Assembly (NCBI GenBank): GCA_949361645.1
Contig: OX442432.1
Span: 5,530,397 to 5,594,396, forward strand
Length of the DNA stretch: 64,000 nucleotides
Reading direction: 5' to 3'
Source of the DNA: Spongilla lacustris
Taxonomy: Eukaryota; Porifera; Demospongiae; Spongillida; Spongillidae
Made by a program: the position numbers and the translations under genes. The notes beneath the pieces are model-generated. The model had not been told where the DNA came from and did no database searches. It saw only the letters and a program-made list of their open reading frames with translations. Within the stretch, counting starts at the first letter, position 1, and each line of letters starts with the position of its first letter. This document shows, piece by piece, positions 17,301 to 53,393 of the stretch.

Positions 17301-18727
17301 TGTGTAAGGGAAATGGTTTTGGTAACACTACCTATATTAGGGAGAAAATTTGCCTGTATAGGGAAAAAATTTGGCTCAATTTATAATTTTCACTGGAGGA
17401 AATTTTTGTAGCTAAAAGTACAAGACCAAAAGCTAAACATGTCGAATATTTATTGGAATAGTGTGGGCTGGAATGCTCAAGGACAGTGGTCCGGAGGCCT
17501 GGCTGGCTACAGGTTTGAAGTAGCAGGATAGAGCGATTTCACAAATAAACATCGCCACACCACGTCTACATACATGAAATGTTTGTGTTCATTTTTGTTT
17601 TGTTTATGAATGGACCGACAATATTATTACCATCGAATAATTACTTGTTACAAAGTAGATTGCATTTTGTCAGCCACCTTCTCATGAAAGTAAATGATAT
17701 TTCGAGATCAGTGGTAGAATTAGATAATGGCTGCTGTGTTCGAGCATAGAAATAATTAGCCCTAGTCAGCCCATACATGCATCAGAAGTTTTGAGTCCCT
17801 TCCAGTACCTTGGGTCCCTTCCAGTACCTTGGGTCCCTTCCAGTACCTTGGGTCCCTTCCAGTACCTTGGGTCCCTTCCAGTACCTTGGGTCCCTTCCAG
17901 TACCTTGGGTCCCTTCCAGTACCTTGGGTCCCTTCCAGTACCTTGGGTCCCTTCCAGTACCTTGGGTCCCTTCCAGTACCTTGGGTCCCTTCCAGTACCT
18001 TGGGTCCCTTCCAGTACCTTGGGTCCCTTCCAGTACCTTGGGTCCCTTCCAGTACCTTGGGTCCCTTCCAGTACCTTGGGTCCCTTCCAGTACCTTGGGT
18101 CCCTTCCATTACCTTGGGTCCTTTCCTTCAGTACCTTGGGTATCTTCATTTTAGCTGAGTTATCTTGGTTCTAACTAAGGTACTTGTTATTTGCATTCAG
18201 ATACAGTCTGCACCTTCGGTCAACACTCCAGAACTTAAGGAAAGCCCACATGACCCAACTGACATAGAGTTCACCACCTCCAAGTCCTTTGAGCCTCTGT
18301 CCCTCGAGGAGGTCAAGAAGGAGTCAGACGGCTCCGCCAGTTCTCCCCATTCAGGACCCAAGCTTGCATTTGGTTTTGGCAGGAAGAGCAGTCTTGCTAG
18401 TGTATCTAGCAGTGTTCCACCAGAAAAGAAGGCCAAACTGGAAACTGTGTTCAATCCTGATGAGGACGAAGGTCTCGGTTCCAAGCCAAAGATCAAGTTG
18501 GTACCAATAGAGTACACTGAGGAGGAGCAGCAGGCTGTGGGAAGGACCAATAAGATTCCCAAGGAGGAGAAAAACAAGATGGTTCAAAACTTGGTCAACT
18601 CCATCCCAACGGTGAAGGAAGAGCTGTTTGCATACGAGTTGAAATGGGAGACCATTGACAAGGTAAAAAGTTTGCCCTTTTTTGGTCTTGCAGGTGTTGT
18701 CATGATTGTGGACCATCTGCTTCTATC

Positions 18728-18785
<58 letters not shown>

Positions 18786-21700
18786 TGTGTGTGTGTTTGT
18801 GTGTGTATACAGACTATGATGGACAAAAGAGTCAGCCCGTGGATTAAGAAGAAGATAGTGGAGTACATAGGGGAGGAGGAGCCCACCCTTGTAGACTTCA
18901 TCTGTAATAAGGTAGGTAATCTTATTTGTGCATAATTGGGTGGCTAATTAATATGTTATTCCTAACTCAACAGCTGGCATGTCACATTGCCCCTCAGAGT
19001 ATTCTCAGCGACATTTCCATGGTTAGTGGGTAGTAAGCTATTCTAAAGTACACACACATATCAATTGGACACTTTTGTTCTTTGTTTTTGTTGTTGTTGC
19101 TAGTTTTGTATTCCCAAACCAAAATGTTTGGGAGAGAACGGATTATGTAACCGTGATTCCTAAATTTTTTGAATGGTGAGGGCTACCAGCTATCTAGTAT
19201 TCCATCTAAATTCATATCTGATTATGCTTTCATTCGCTCCATGCCTAACATGCAAGGTCTGATACTGCACGGGGTTCAAAGCCCACGTATCTTTCTTGAA
19301 GGCATGTCCAAATCACCAGAGATTTGTTTTCACATAGAAAGGTTCTGTAACTATTGATTTGTTCAGCAGAGATGCAGTTGAGCAAAGTGAGTGCACATTG
19401 TTTCACTTGATTTACAGCAATGAGTTAGGCAAACAGTTACCTATCCAATATGTGAGAGGTCAATGAGTTAGCCAAACAGTTACCTATCCAATGTGTGAGA
19501 GGTCAATGAGTTAGCCAAACAGTTACTTAGAGAGGTTGGTGGCAAAGTTGTTTGCACAAATAGTGTGGGAAGATGTGCGCTCACTTTTGCTAAAACTGTA
19601 TCTCATGCTGACAACAAAATCAACAGTCTGAACAAATCAGTACTTCTATGTACAAACCAGATTTGGAACAACTTGAATGCTCCATTGCCCCTTAACACCG
19701 GTTCCATGTAAATCGAATGTTTTTTCGGCCTTTTTTGTCGAACTCACATTTTGGAAAATTAGTCGGACGAGTGCTAAATGTCGCAAGTTCGTGCGTACAT
19801 AGTAACCCAACATTTTACACAATGTTTAGCGCAATTCCAAGCTTCGTACATTGTTCCGCTCGTTTGCAGTATTGGTTAAAAGCGAAACGGTTAGACCCGT
19901 CCCGAAAAAAGGTACACTTTTTTTCTGGGCTTTTTAAAAGTTAAACAACTGTCCAAACGTTCGTACCTCAACAAAAGACATAGCTTTCATACAACTTAAG
20001 ACTCTTTACTTGTACGGAAGCATTGGAAACAGCTGTACTGACGCGGTAGTAGGGCCCGCCCGATTAGCTAGGTAGCTTTAGTCTCGACCCCAGACCTAAA
20101 TATTTAACATCAACGGCGGGTGAATTAATGGCTCAAGACTCTTTACTTGTACGGAAGCATTGGAAACAGCTGTACTGACGCGGTAGTAGGGCCCGCCCGA
20201 TTAGCTAGGTAGCTTTAGTCTCGACCCCAGACCTAAATATTTAACATCAACGGCGGGTGAATTAATGGCTCACTGACCACTTAGTAAAAATGCCCTTACA
20301 GGTCAATACAATAAGCAACTACAAAACTATTGTCGCTATCACTATCGCTTTTCAGATTCAGACCAGGCAAAAGCATTCGCGCCAAGGCCTTGATGCCTCT
20401 TCTGAACACATTTTCAATTCGTTGCACACTAGCAGCATCAAGTTCACTCGCATACTGTATCTGATTACGGACATCAATATGAGGGAGCCTTCGCACGCTG
20501 CTTTCATACCCGTCTGCACAACCCATCACCTTCAAAATGTGTGCTTGCGATGCATATTGGATGGCCTCATCGGTTATAGCAGGCGTTTCCTCCAAGACAG
20601 AACTCGCTGAAGCATCTGTAGTATGATGGATCCGAGCTTCCCTTTCCGGATTTGACCGAGCTGCCGTTTCGGAATCCGATGCAACTCAGTAATGTATCCT
20701 TTCTAGGTCGACCACGCGAACGAGGTTGGCACAAGCAGCATTTGGTACAGTTGGTTCCAGCGGTGCATTTGTCGCATACAGGTTTCTTGTGTTTGGCAGA
20801 ACAAGGAAGAGACATAATTAATTCATGGAAAATAAATTAACGGCAAATAATTGAAAAGTCTGGGACAACGTTTGGGTCTGGGTACCAGGCGAGAGTGTGT
20901 TGTACGAGAACGAGGTAAGTTGTGAACGTTTCACTTGTGCTATATTTTATTGGGTACCTAAACACGTCTACAGACACCATCAAATGTGTTTGAAACCTCT
21001 CCGGAAAAAAGTGTACTCGGTAGCATTCGAGCATCGAAAAACGGGCGACCGCGTCTGTTTAAATGAAGCTAACTACGTCACCGTGAATGATACGAAGCTA
21101 GGAATAGCACCAATCGTCGTAGAAAGAGTTGGGCTGTCAGAATATGTCTTTTTCAACTTAAAACCACCTTTTCCGACTAATTTTCTAAAAAGTAGGTTCG
21201 ACAAAAAATACATTCTATTTACATGGAACCGGTGTTAAGAAAGATTTGGGACCTCGTGTATTGAACCTTTCATGACAGGCATGAAATGAACACACAAAAC
21301 CACATTTGAATTAAAATAAATGCTGTTGTTGCATGATGTAATATGAAGTAGGTCACCCTTTACTATATAGCAAGTAGGTCACCCCTTACTATATAGCAAG
21401 TCAATAATTATGACATATTACACAAAAGCTCCCCATGTCTCAGAAACTCTTCTGTAGATTTACACAATTTTTCTGTACATGAAACTTTGCGCACGTTGAA
21501 ATACTGCCTGAATCAGTATAATGAGAATTTGTTTGAACCGCGTATGTTCAAGGTATCATTATCGTAAAACTAAAGACTGCATACATTTTCCATATGCAGA
21601 AATCACAGGTCAATAAGTGTGTACGGGTACAAAAAAAAACATTTAGTATAGTATGTAGTGTGTCTGTGTCATCATCACTGTGATACTGCTACTATAGGTG

Positions 21701-21796
21701 TTGGACGAAGAAGCTGAGACATTTATAATGAAACTGTGGAGACTTTTGATATATGAAACTGAAGCAAAGCACTTGGGCATATCAAAATTTTACTAA
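10888..21796 (+). CDS. RBM25: RBM25 splicing factor, 19 exons
   Basis: Exons: 10888-11035, 11088-11194, 11262-11363, 11504-11561, 11669-11760, 11843-11935, 12006-12083, 12331-12355, 12482-12552, 12903-12986, 15564-15983, 16631-16720, 16779-16852, 16911-17064, 17127-17267, 18201-18662, 18813-18911, 18974-19021, 21698-21796; 814 residues (human 843). RBM25 is a U1 snRNP-associated regulator of alternative splicing. A Pro/Met/His-rich N-terminus precedes the RRM (RNP2 TVFVGNI about 99-105; RNP1 region LQAFGFCEF about 137-145). A long Arg/Glu/Lys and RS-like coiled region follows, then the C-terminal PWI domain with Pro742-Trp743-Ile744, ending LLIYETEAKHLGISKFY. An in-frame upstream ATG at 10807 is disfavoured because MAYSLPTG matches the expected start context. 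The last intron (2.7 kb) contains a transposon, so the final 32 codons depend on splicing across it. Confidence 0.95.
13711..14200. repeat. 36-bp minisatellite, about 13 copies, RBM25 intron 10
   Basis: The unit contains TTTGCTGATGGGATCCAGGG, with a GGATCC site in most copies. The 36-bp length keeps it open on both strands (12-residue repeats), but it sits inside an intron and is not flanked by exon signals. Confidence 0.97.
14304..14380. repeat. (GT)n microsatellite, RBM25 intron 10
   Basis: About 60 bp of pure GT followed by slightly interrupted GT. Confidence 0.95.
17794..18140. repeat. 19-bp minisatellite, about 18 copies, RBM25 intron 15
   Basis: Unit CCTTCCAGTACCTTGGGTC, very homogeneous. 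It ends about 60 bp upstream of the exon 16 acceptor. Each unit carries CCTTCCAG, an acceptor-like string. Confidence 0.97.
18729..18810. repeat. (GT)n microsatellite filling RBM25 intron 16
   Basis: More than half of the 150-bp intron between the two PWI exons is GT repeat, running to the ATACAG acceptor. Confidence 0.95.
19998..20271. repeat. 137-bp tandem duplication inside the TTAA element
   Basis: Two apparently identical copies in tandem, starting at AAGACTCTTTACTTG (19998 and 20135) and ending near GGCGGGTGAATTAATGGCTC. Confidence 0.9.
20296..20815 (-). pseudogene. Cys-cluster/AT-hook protein fragment inside the TTAA element
   Basis: Two overlapping minus-strand open frames. The first (20815-20567, 82 residues) starts MSLPCSAKHKK and carries CDKCTAGTNCTKCCLC, a C-x2-C-x5-C-x2-C-C-x-C cluster, followed at once by SRGRPRK, an AT-hook-like basic motif. 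The second frame (20595-20296, 99 residues) continues as a helical, charged segment and is offset by one frame. This could be a frameshifted single protein or one joined by splicing. The Cys cluster plus AT-hook suggests DNA binding, as in the N-terminal part of a transposase, but no catalytic domain is visible. I do not recognise the family. Confidence 0.4.
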
Positions 21797-23033
21797 TGTG
21801 CTATTTCTTTTTCATGCATTCTTTCTCTTGGTCAGCAATGGTGTTTCAGTTGCGTCATGTAACAAATTAACCTGTGTACAGAGAGATATAATTAACCTGT
21901 GTACAGAGAGATATAATTAGCCTGTGTACAGAGAGATATAATTAACCTGTGTACAGAGAGATATAATTAACCTGTGTACAGAGAGATATAATTAGCCTGT
22001 GTACAGAGAGATATAATTCCTTTTGCAATGTGACGGTTCAACAAACAGTTGCGACTATGGGGTACAAATTGTGTGTTATTTCAAAGCAAGGTTTGTTAAA
22101 ATTGTGCCTTTATGTAGTCACCACATCTTCAATTATTTCAAATGAAGAGCATATGTGATGCAGTGTGAATATAAGCATTATAGAGGGTTGCAGCTTGACA
22201 TGGCGTGGGATGCATGTCATAATAATGGGAACAAGTAGCCAATAAGCGGACGAAAGAAGATGGGGGGATTCATCTAACATGGTGTAACTATTCTGTATCA
22301 TACGTAGTGATGTAAGTTGTGTAAGTAAGCAATGCATAGTCCTGATTTGAGTACAATGTCTAATTTAAATGGCTGTGCTGTGTTTTGCAAACCCAGAAGT
22401 GGACACTGCATCTGCCTGAATGCTATATCTCCTTGCTTGCTCCCTGCCCTCTTTTAGCTCCCACCCTCCCCCCGCTCTTCAAAACGATATACACAATAAC
22501 TTCACGAGTGAATTGTAACAATTGGTAGTTGAACTGTAAAATGATGGCAAACACTATGAGCAAGTTATGTGTAGTGAGCATTTGCATAGATGAAAACAGC
22601 ACACCTGTGTGTGTGTGTTGTGTGTGCCTGTGTATATTCATGGTGCGCTACTACATTTTGGGGGTCTTAGTTCTTGGCAGGACTGCCAACAAGACAACTT
22701 GAAGAGCTTGGCTTATTAGTCTACGCTGGATTACTTGAAGAACTTGGCTTATTAGTCTACGCTAGATTACTTGGAGAGCTAGGCTTTAGGACATAGGGTT
22801 GTTGGTAAACATCAGGAGGAAAAGCCTGTGCTGCATAAGGAGCGAATCCTTATGCAGCTTGCATGAATTGTGACATAGGATTTGGGACAAGTCAGTAATT
22901 CAGATCTGCAATCTTAGCCCCAAGTCAGCTTCTCAAGTACAATGTAATCTTATCTTATCCCTTGAGTTAGTGATAATTAAAACAAAAAATAAAAAAATAT
23001 TACAAACACAGTACTGATGTGAAGAGAGAGAGG
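21797..23033. other. Intergenic between the convergent RBM25 and JmjC genes
   Basis: No coding sequence recognised. It contains the 25-bp tandem array at 21866-22018 and a short duplicated segment at about 22695-22790 (GGCTTATTAGTCTACGCT twice). Confidence 0.5.
21866..22018. repeat. 25-bp tandem repeat, about 6 copies
   Basis: Unit core CCTGTGTACAGAGAGATATA, separated by ATTA(A/G). It lies about 70 bp downstream of the RBM25 stop, probably in its 3' UTR. Confidence 0.95.
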
Positions 23034-24542
23034 TTATGGTTGGAACACAGTACTGATGCAGCTGGTGAGATGCTTGATGAACAGTCCCACATGATGCACA
23101 TCTACGGTGCTCATAGCAACGTACTCCACGTAGTTTCCAGCCCAAATCTCCCACGTATCCTCGGGAAGCTCCCCCAAAAGCTCTGCCACCACGTCCCCAT
23201 GCTCCTTCACTTGGTTTCCATTCAGCAACTCCAAGGTCTCAGTCAACACCTTCAGTACATCGCCCCGCCCTCCAGCCTCACAAAGGATGGCAGGACCATT
23301 TTCAAACGTTGAGGGAAGCTTCCCCTCTTCCATCAGGTGGGAGTACCTCCCCTTCCACAATCTGTGCACAAAATAGGCTGCGGTGTCCATCTTCCTCACT
23401 TCCTCAAGGTCCTGGGAGGGGGACACGCAGGGCTGAAGTGTGCAGGTGCTGACGATGAACCTGTGGATGAGGATGGAGGCGGCTATGGCCTTGTGGCGGG
23501 GGCTGGGAAACTGCACATCGCTGGTTGCCAGGGGGAGGGCAAAAAGCTGTGCCACTGTGGTGGTCTGTTTGGTGTCTGTCCACACATTCACTGAAATGCT
23601 GACCTCCATGGACTCCACATGGTGGAACCACAGAGGTGGGAGGTAGAGGAGGTCTCCTGGTTCCAAAATCACCTCCAAAGGGGTGACCTCCTTCAGGGAG
23701 GGAAACCTAATCACATCATTTACTGCGTTGCTGAGGTTTACTTGGCACTGGGCATGGCTCGGGTGCAAAAAGGGGTAAGGGTGGAGCCCAGGCCAGTGCG
23801 TGGGGCTGAAAAGAGTGAACTTCTTCCTTCCGTAAAGCTGGGCGTAAAAGTTATGGTAGCCGTCGTAGTGACAGTGGGCTATCACGTGAGGCTGTCCAAT
23901 CCAGACGTTGACGGAGGAGTGCGTTGGGTTTAGAACGAGCAGTTCTTTCATGGGCATGATCTCGCTCCACGCCCAGTCTCCAAGCTGTTCTATGTCCCCC
24001 GTGAAGTAGAGGTACCGCCCTTCCGAAGGTCTTTGGATCGACCTAAAAAAATTAGCGCTCGGAAGTTCCAGATCGTTGGTATACGGATTGGCTCTGTCGA
24101 ACATTGCAGCCATCGGCTTGCGGCCGTCGTAGTAGGGCCCAAACCAACGGTTGTCATTTTCGTAAACTCCTTTTAGTTTGGATATCTTCGAGGCTAAGTA
24201 GTTAGGCGTCCACTTCCTTCTCGCGTCCCAACTCTCAACGACGGAGTTTCTAATAACCAACGGCTCTCCCCGCCGCTCGCATTTCGCAGCAAAGTTACTT
24301 TCCTGAGTCGGTAAGTACTCGATTGGCACTTTCCCGACCTTCTTGTACAGGGTGATACTACTATCATCGCCCTTCTTGTCAATCAGTAGGAATATGACAC
24401 CGAGGTTTACTGCGCCCAAGATGAGCACGGCACCGATTATCTGACGTTGGGTCAAAGCTAGAAATGCCCGCTTAATGCTGCTGGAATATTTATTCGCTTG
24501 GAAAGCGGGCTGATGCTTTGGGAGTCGTTTTTTCATCCCCAA
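23034..24542 (-). CDS. Membrane-anchored JmjC-domain (2-oxoglutarate/Fe) oxygenase-like protein, single exon
   Basis: Encodes 502 residues without introns. A basic N-terminus (MGMKKRLPKH) is followed by one hydrophobic segment at about 35-54, which predicts a type II membrane protein with the bulk in a lumen or outside the cell. The JmjC cupin spans about 85-325: iron ligands His225-x-Asp227 in AHCHYDGYHNF, a 2-oxoglutarate lysine candidate at 240/241 (GRKKFTLFSP) and the distal His307/308 in PPLWFHHVES. All catalytic positions are present, so it is likely an active hydroxylase. It most resembles small JmjC proteins of the JMJD7/TYW5/HSPBAP1 type rather than histone demethylases, but substrate is unknown. 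The C-terminal 170 residues have no recognised domain. It is head to head with NVL, with 112 bp between starts. Confidence 0.88.
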   Translation of the reverse strand: MGMKKRLPKHQPAFQANKYSSSIKRAFLALTQRQIIGAVLILGAVNLGVIFLLIDKKGDDSSITLYKKVGKVPIEYLPTQESNFAAKCERRGEPLVIRNSVVESWDARRKWTPNYLASKISKLKGVYENDNRWFGPYYDGRKPMAAMFDRANPYTNDLELPSANFFRSIQRPSEGRYLYFTGDIEQLGDWAWSEIMPMKELLVLNPTHSSVNVWIGQPHVIAHCHYDGYHNFYAQLYGRKKFTLFSPTHWPGLHPYPFLHPSHAQCQVNLSNAVNDVIRFPSLKEVTPLEVILEPGDLLYLPPLWFHHVESMEVSISVNVWTDTKQTTTVAQLFALPLATSDVQFPSPRHKAIAASILIHRFIVSTCTLQPCVSPSQDLEEVRKMDTAAYFVHRLWKGRYSHLMEEGKLPSTFENGPAILCEAGGRGDVLKVLTETLELLNGNQVKEHGDVVAELLGELPEDTWEIWAGNYVEYVAMSTVDVHHVGLFIKHLTSCISTVFQP

Positions 24543-24654
24543 TCAACTCCTCCTCTTTTTAATAAGGTGTTGTGAATCGCAACATCTAGGTACAATTAAA
24601 ATCTATTATTGATAACAGTTTATTAATATTACACACGTGGTTAACTGCTATAAT
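24543..24654. promoter_or_regulatory. Bidirectional promoter, JmjC gene / NVL
   Basis: Only 112 bp lie between the divergent start codons, the tightest pair in the window. It is AT-rich, with no clear TATA box. Confidence 0.6.
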
Positions 24655-49387
<24,733 letters not shown>

Positions 49388-49600
49388 CATCTGCATTGTA
49401 TCTTGGAAGCATTTTGTGTTAGCCACAGGGAGAGTCAAGCCATCAGTTTCTGCAAGCGTATGTGAAATGTGTTGCATTTTCATAAGGTTCATTGTAGTTT
49501 AATCTCATTGTTTATAGCCCTGCTGTCCCCAGTTTTGAGTAGAGCTTTACAAGGTGTTGTGTTAGCTGATGTGGGTGATAAGGGGCATGGGGCTCTCCCC

Positions 49601-49670
<70 letters not shown>

Positions 49671-50379
49671 ACAACACACACACACACACCACACACACCA
49701 CACACACACACACTCCACCACCACCACCTTTCCTTTCATTGTACCGAAGGGGTGTGTCCAGATTGCATGGTACTGCAGAAGTTGTGCCTCATTTCCCAAT
49801 TGTGTCAGTGGTTGAAACAGAGTTATATAAAATAAAATAAAATACTTTCATAGTTTTGACGCCAGGCTAATCTCATTGGTTGGCCTGCACTTGTTTCATT
49901 AGGATATGAATATTACATGCGATCAATAGATAATTACACCAACATACCAGTGGTGTATCAAATTAACCGCCCTTCGTACCGTTCCAGGAAAGACGGTTCT
50001 ATGAAGACATGGCCTGTAAGCGGAAGACCTGATGGGAAGACCTGCAGTGATGGCTGATCGGTCCGTCCTGTACGTTCCATTAGATCTCAATTTACAGTAT
50101 ATCACAATGTTTTCACTTTGTCATTTTAATATAAATAACATTTGCCACCTGCGAGGGGCGGGGTGAACAATACAATAATTAATAAATACACAATACGGAA
50201 AGAAAAAAAAATGCACCTGGGCTGAAAGATGGTGGACTTTGCTTGTTAAATATGGGAATAAATATACACACAGCTGAAATTAGAGAATTAAACTTGGGAG
50301 AGGGGGGTACTTAAGTGATTTATATGCACACACAAATAATAATAATGAAATAATGTTTTAAATGTAGAATGGTATAGAA
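49388..50379. other. 3' regions of convergent NVL and TIS11, with (CA)n
   Basis: Holds the NVL 3' UTR with overlapping AATAAA hexamers from 49831, a (CA)n tract at 49600-49670, and the TIS11 3' UTR at its right end. On the minus strand the TIS11 3' UTR has about four ATTTA pentamers (seen as TAAAT near 50184, 50248, 50260 and 50360). Confidence 0.6.
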
Positions 50380-51544
50380 CTATTGGGCTTGTCCTTTGCA
50401 TACGGATATATAATCAAAGACAGGAAGTCGGTGCACAGCTGGGCCTGTTTCCTTGAGGCTGAAGTTAGCAAACAGGTCGTAAAGACCGCTTTCGGAAACA
50501 GGTGAGTGTGTTTCCCCCAATTTGACGGGCGAGCTGCTGCTCGAGTTTGGGACGTCTGCGTCTACAAAGGTATCCGGACTGACCACCTGGTCCCTAGAGA
50601 CGCAGCTCTCCAGACAATCTTCTGTCTGCTTGTATGCGTCCCAGCGCAGGCCTGACATTTGGTCCGAGTTCCAGTCTTCATCCGAGGAGCCCGTGGAAGA
50701 CTCTGAAGCAAAGTCAAAAACCCTGCTGTTCGAACCGCCGTATCTGTCGTCCGGAGAGGAAATCCCGGAATCCACGGGACTGATTGGAATGTGGGACGAT
50801 AGGGGAATGGAGCCGCCGCTTTTACCTAGCTTTTCAAGTAGACGTCGGGCCTCCTCGGGGTTGTGAATGAAGTGGCATCTAGGTCCATATGGGCAAAATC
50901 CGTTTGTGTGGAAGGTTCTGCATAGCTCCGTCTTATATTTTGGGTGCCTGGGCATGACCCTCAGCTCGTGGCTTCCATGCGCGAACTGGCACTTGTCTCC
51001 GTACTTGCAATAACCATACTCCTGATAGGGGCGGCACAGCTCGGTCTTGTAGCGGCTGGTGTTGGTGCTGTTCGATCTTTTGTACGCACTGTCGTCGTCA
51101 GGGAAACAGTTCTGGTCGCTCGGCACGCTGCTGGTGCTCCCTATCGCCCTCGCTCCAATGCATCTCCCGGCGAGGGAACTCCCAAGTGACTGTGACCTCG
51201 GACGGTTAGGAATGTACACCCAAGTGGTTGCACCGTTGGATTGGATCTGCATAGGATAAACAATTGTAAAACATTTCCCGCGGGGTAGGGGTTTGTTCTT
51301 TGTTGTTAATAAACAGTTGCGCGAAGGTACTTATAGCCCGAGGATGTATGGCGCAACGAAGATCTTCTTTCCCCTTTCCCCCCCATTTCGTATCAAACCA
51401 ACAACTTTATAAATTTAAAGATGGGGGCAGTTGGGGAATAAGTGCAAGGGCCTTTCGCTAGTTGGCGCCGTGCCAATCAACACCCGCATGCAACTGTTAT
51501 CGTACCTTCTTGCTTATAATGCCATCGTTTCGAGAGAGATCCAT
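50380..51544 (-). CDS. TIS11: TIS11/tristetraprolin-family CCCH zinc finger protein, 2 exons
   Basis: Exons in coding order 51544-51506 and 51246-50380; 301 residues. TIS11 proteins bind AU-rich elements in mRNA 3' UTRs and recruit the CCR4-NOT deadenylase. Exon 1 encodes [13 protein letters not shown]. The tandem fingers are intact: [20 protein letters not shown]... (Cys84-His103) and [20 protein letters not shown]... (Cys122-His141), each C-x8-C-x5-C-x3-H with the YKTEL lead. The Ser-rich C-terminal half ends with [10 protein letters not shown], close to the NOT1-binding motif of vertebrate tristetraprolin (RLPIF...IS). One intron after a short first exon is typical of the family. ATTTA pentamers in its own 3' UTR fit autoregulation. 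It is head to head with the chaperonin-like gene and convergent with NVL. Confidence 0.95.
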
Positions 51545-51854
51545 GAAAAAGTAGGGTCAGCCGGCGGTTGATAAGGCTAGATTGAAATGATTCGATTTCA
51601 ACTTTTGCCTCGCTTTATTTCACTGTACCGTTTTTGCTGCCTTCTGTGGCAATGTTTTATATTGCTCGCTTGCCGTAATTCGGGAAATATTGCAATTGTG
51701 TTCTGGTTAATTAATAGCTGTTGTCCTTTGATCATGTGAGATCCTAAAGATGGCTTCAGGAGGGACGCGAACGGTGAAGGGAAAATAGAAAGAAAATTAA
51801 AAAAAAAAAACTTGTTTACAAGCTGGCTGATAGCTTCACCACGTGGGCGATAAA
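51545..51854. promoter_or_regulatory. Bidirectional promoter, TIS11 / chaperonin-like gene
   Basis: 310 bp separate the divergent start codons. No TATA box identified. Confidence 0.5.
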
Positions 51855-53353
51855 ATGTCCTCATCGAGTACGAACAGCTCCGTAAGGAGACCACATCTTA
51901 AGCTTGATGCAGATTTTTTGGCAAAACAGCTACCTCTGTTTCAGGAGAGAGGGGCCACACCTATGAAGGTGCGTACTAAAAAGGGATTGCAGTCTCTGGG
52001 GTTGGATGTATTCTGCTATTAATTCCCCTACACTGGTAATATTTGGCGGGGGGTGTGCCTCGTAAGTCGCATGCTTTTTAACATGGCGAGGATCCGTGTC
52101 GTACATGCGGCATGTCACTATAATAGCTCCAGCTAGCTTGCAAGCTATCCGCTTTTCGTCTAGTGAGGGCGTGGTCCCTTGTTGGTGAGCTTAATATAGA
52201 ATCAAATATGGTACCTCCATTTTGTCTGGCAGCTTCCAATGGTGTTTTTAAGCCCCCCGCTGTCTTCTGAAGATGACCAAAATATATTATGTATAATAAT
52301 GCCTGGATGCTGTATTATTAGTTTGTTGCAGTGGAGCATTAGTGTGTAACAGGTCAGAGTGAGTGGCTTCAGTAGTCTTGGTTTCTAGTAATGCTGTATA
52401 AAATCATGGAGTCATGCATGAGGAATGAGAAAGTGTTGCCAGCAACACCTTTTAGAAGCTAGGATCACATTTGCAGTATTGAACCCATAGTGTTCAATTT
52501 GTGGACGTGCTGTAATTTGAGTATCTCACTTTGTTTATGATTTCACATAGTCCAACATCTGGGTATTTCATATTGCCAAAACATACACTTCTCATCGCCA
52601 TCTCACCTGCCCTACCTCCACCTGTTGCTCATCTCACCTGCCCTACCTTCACCTGTTGCTCATCTCACCTGCCCTACCTCCATCTGTTGCTCATCTCTCC
52701 TGCCCTACCTTCATCTCACCTGCCCTACCTCCACCTGTTGCTCATCTCACCTGCCCTACCTCCACCTGTTGCTCATCTCACCTGCCCTACCTCCACCTGT
52801 TGCTCATCTCACCTGCACTACCTCCACCTGTTGCTCTACCCTGCCTCCACCTGTTGCTCATCTCACCTGCCCTACCTCCACCTGTTGCTCATCTCACCTG
52901 CCCTACCTACACCTGTTGCTCATCTCACCTGCCCTAGTTGCTCATCTCACCTGCACTACCTCCACCTGTTGCTCTACCCTGCCCTCCACCTGTTGCTCAT
53001 CTCACCTGCCCTACATCCACCTGTTGCTCATCTCACCTGCCCTACCTACACCTGTTGCTCATCTCACCTGCACTACCTCCACCCACCATCCTCTAGCTTT
53101 CCCTGTGGACACATATCACCTGCACTACCTCCACCCACCATCCTCTAGCTTTCCCTGTGGACACACATCACCATCACTTCTCACCTCTCTCCATCTCACT
53201 TGCTTCTCTGCAGGCTCCACTTGAGTGCATTCAGCTCCACCCTATCCTAGATGTGGGCTAGATCCCATATAAGGTTATTGAAGGAGAAATGGGCTTCCCC
53301 TATGTGGTTATTTATTGGTTTTTAAGCTAGAAGCCCTTGATAAGCTGATTAGT

Positions 53354-53393
<40 letters not shown>

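Larger units (their letters stand above)
19692..21238. mobile_element. TTAA-flanked DNA transposon in RBM25 intron 18
   Basis: TTAA at 19692-19695 and at 21235-21238 bracket 1,539 bp whose ends are inverted copies: CACCGGTTCCATGTAAAT on the left, its complement on the right. The similarity runs on imperfectly for roughly 80 bp, with patches to about 230 bp. TTAA target duplications are characteristic of piggyBac and Kolobok superfamilies. Inside are a 137-bp tandem duplication (about 19998-20271) and a minus-strand open region with a Cys cluster. No DDE transposase is recognisable, so it is probably non-autonomous, or autonomous with an unrecognised protein. Its near-identical termini suggest a fairly recent insertion. 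Confidence 0.75.

Noticed and set aside
17762..18174. Overlapping open frames in several frames across the 19-bp array
   Set aside because: A 19-bp unit cycles through all frames, so stop-free runs appear in every frame. There is no gene evidence.
20897..21238. 113-codon plus-strand open frame at the right end of the TTAA element
   Set aside because: It overlaps the terminal inverted repeat, has no recognisable domain and runs through the element end. Probably chance.
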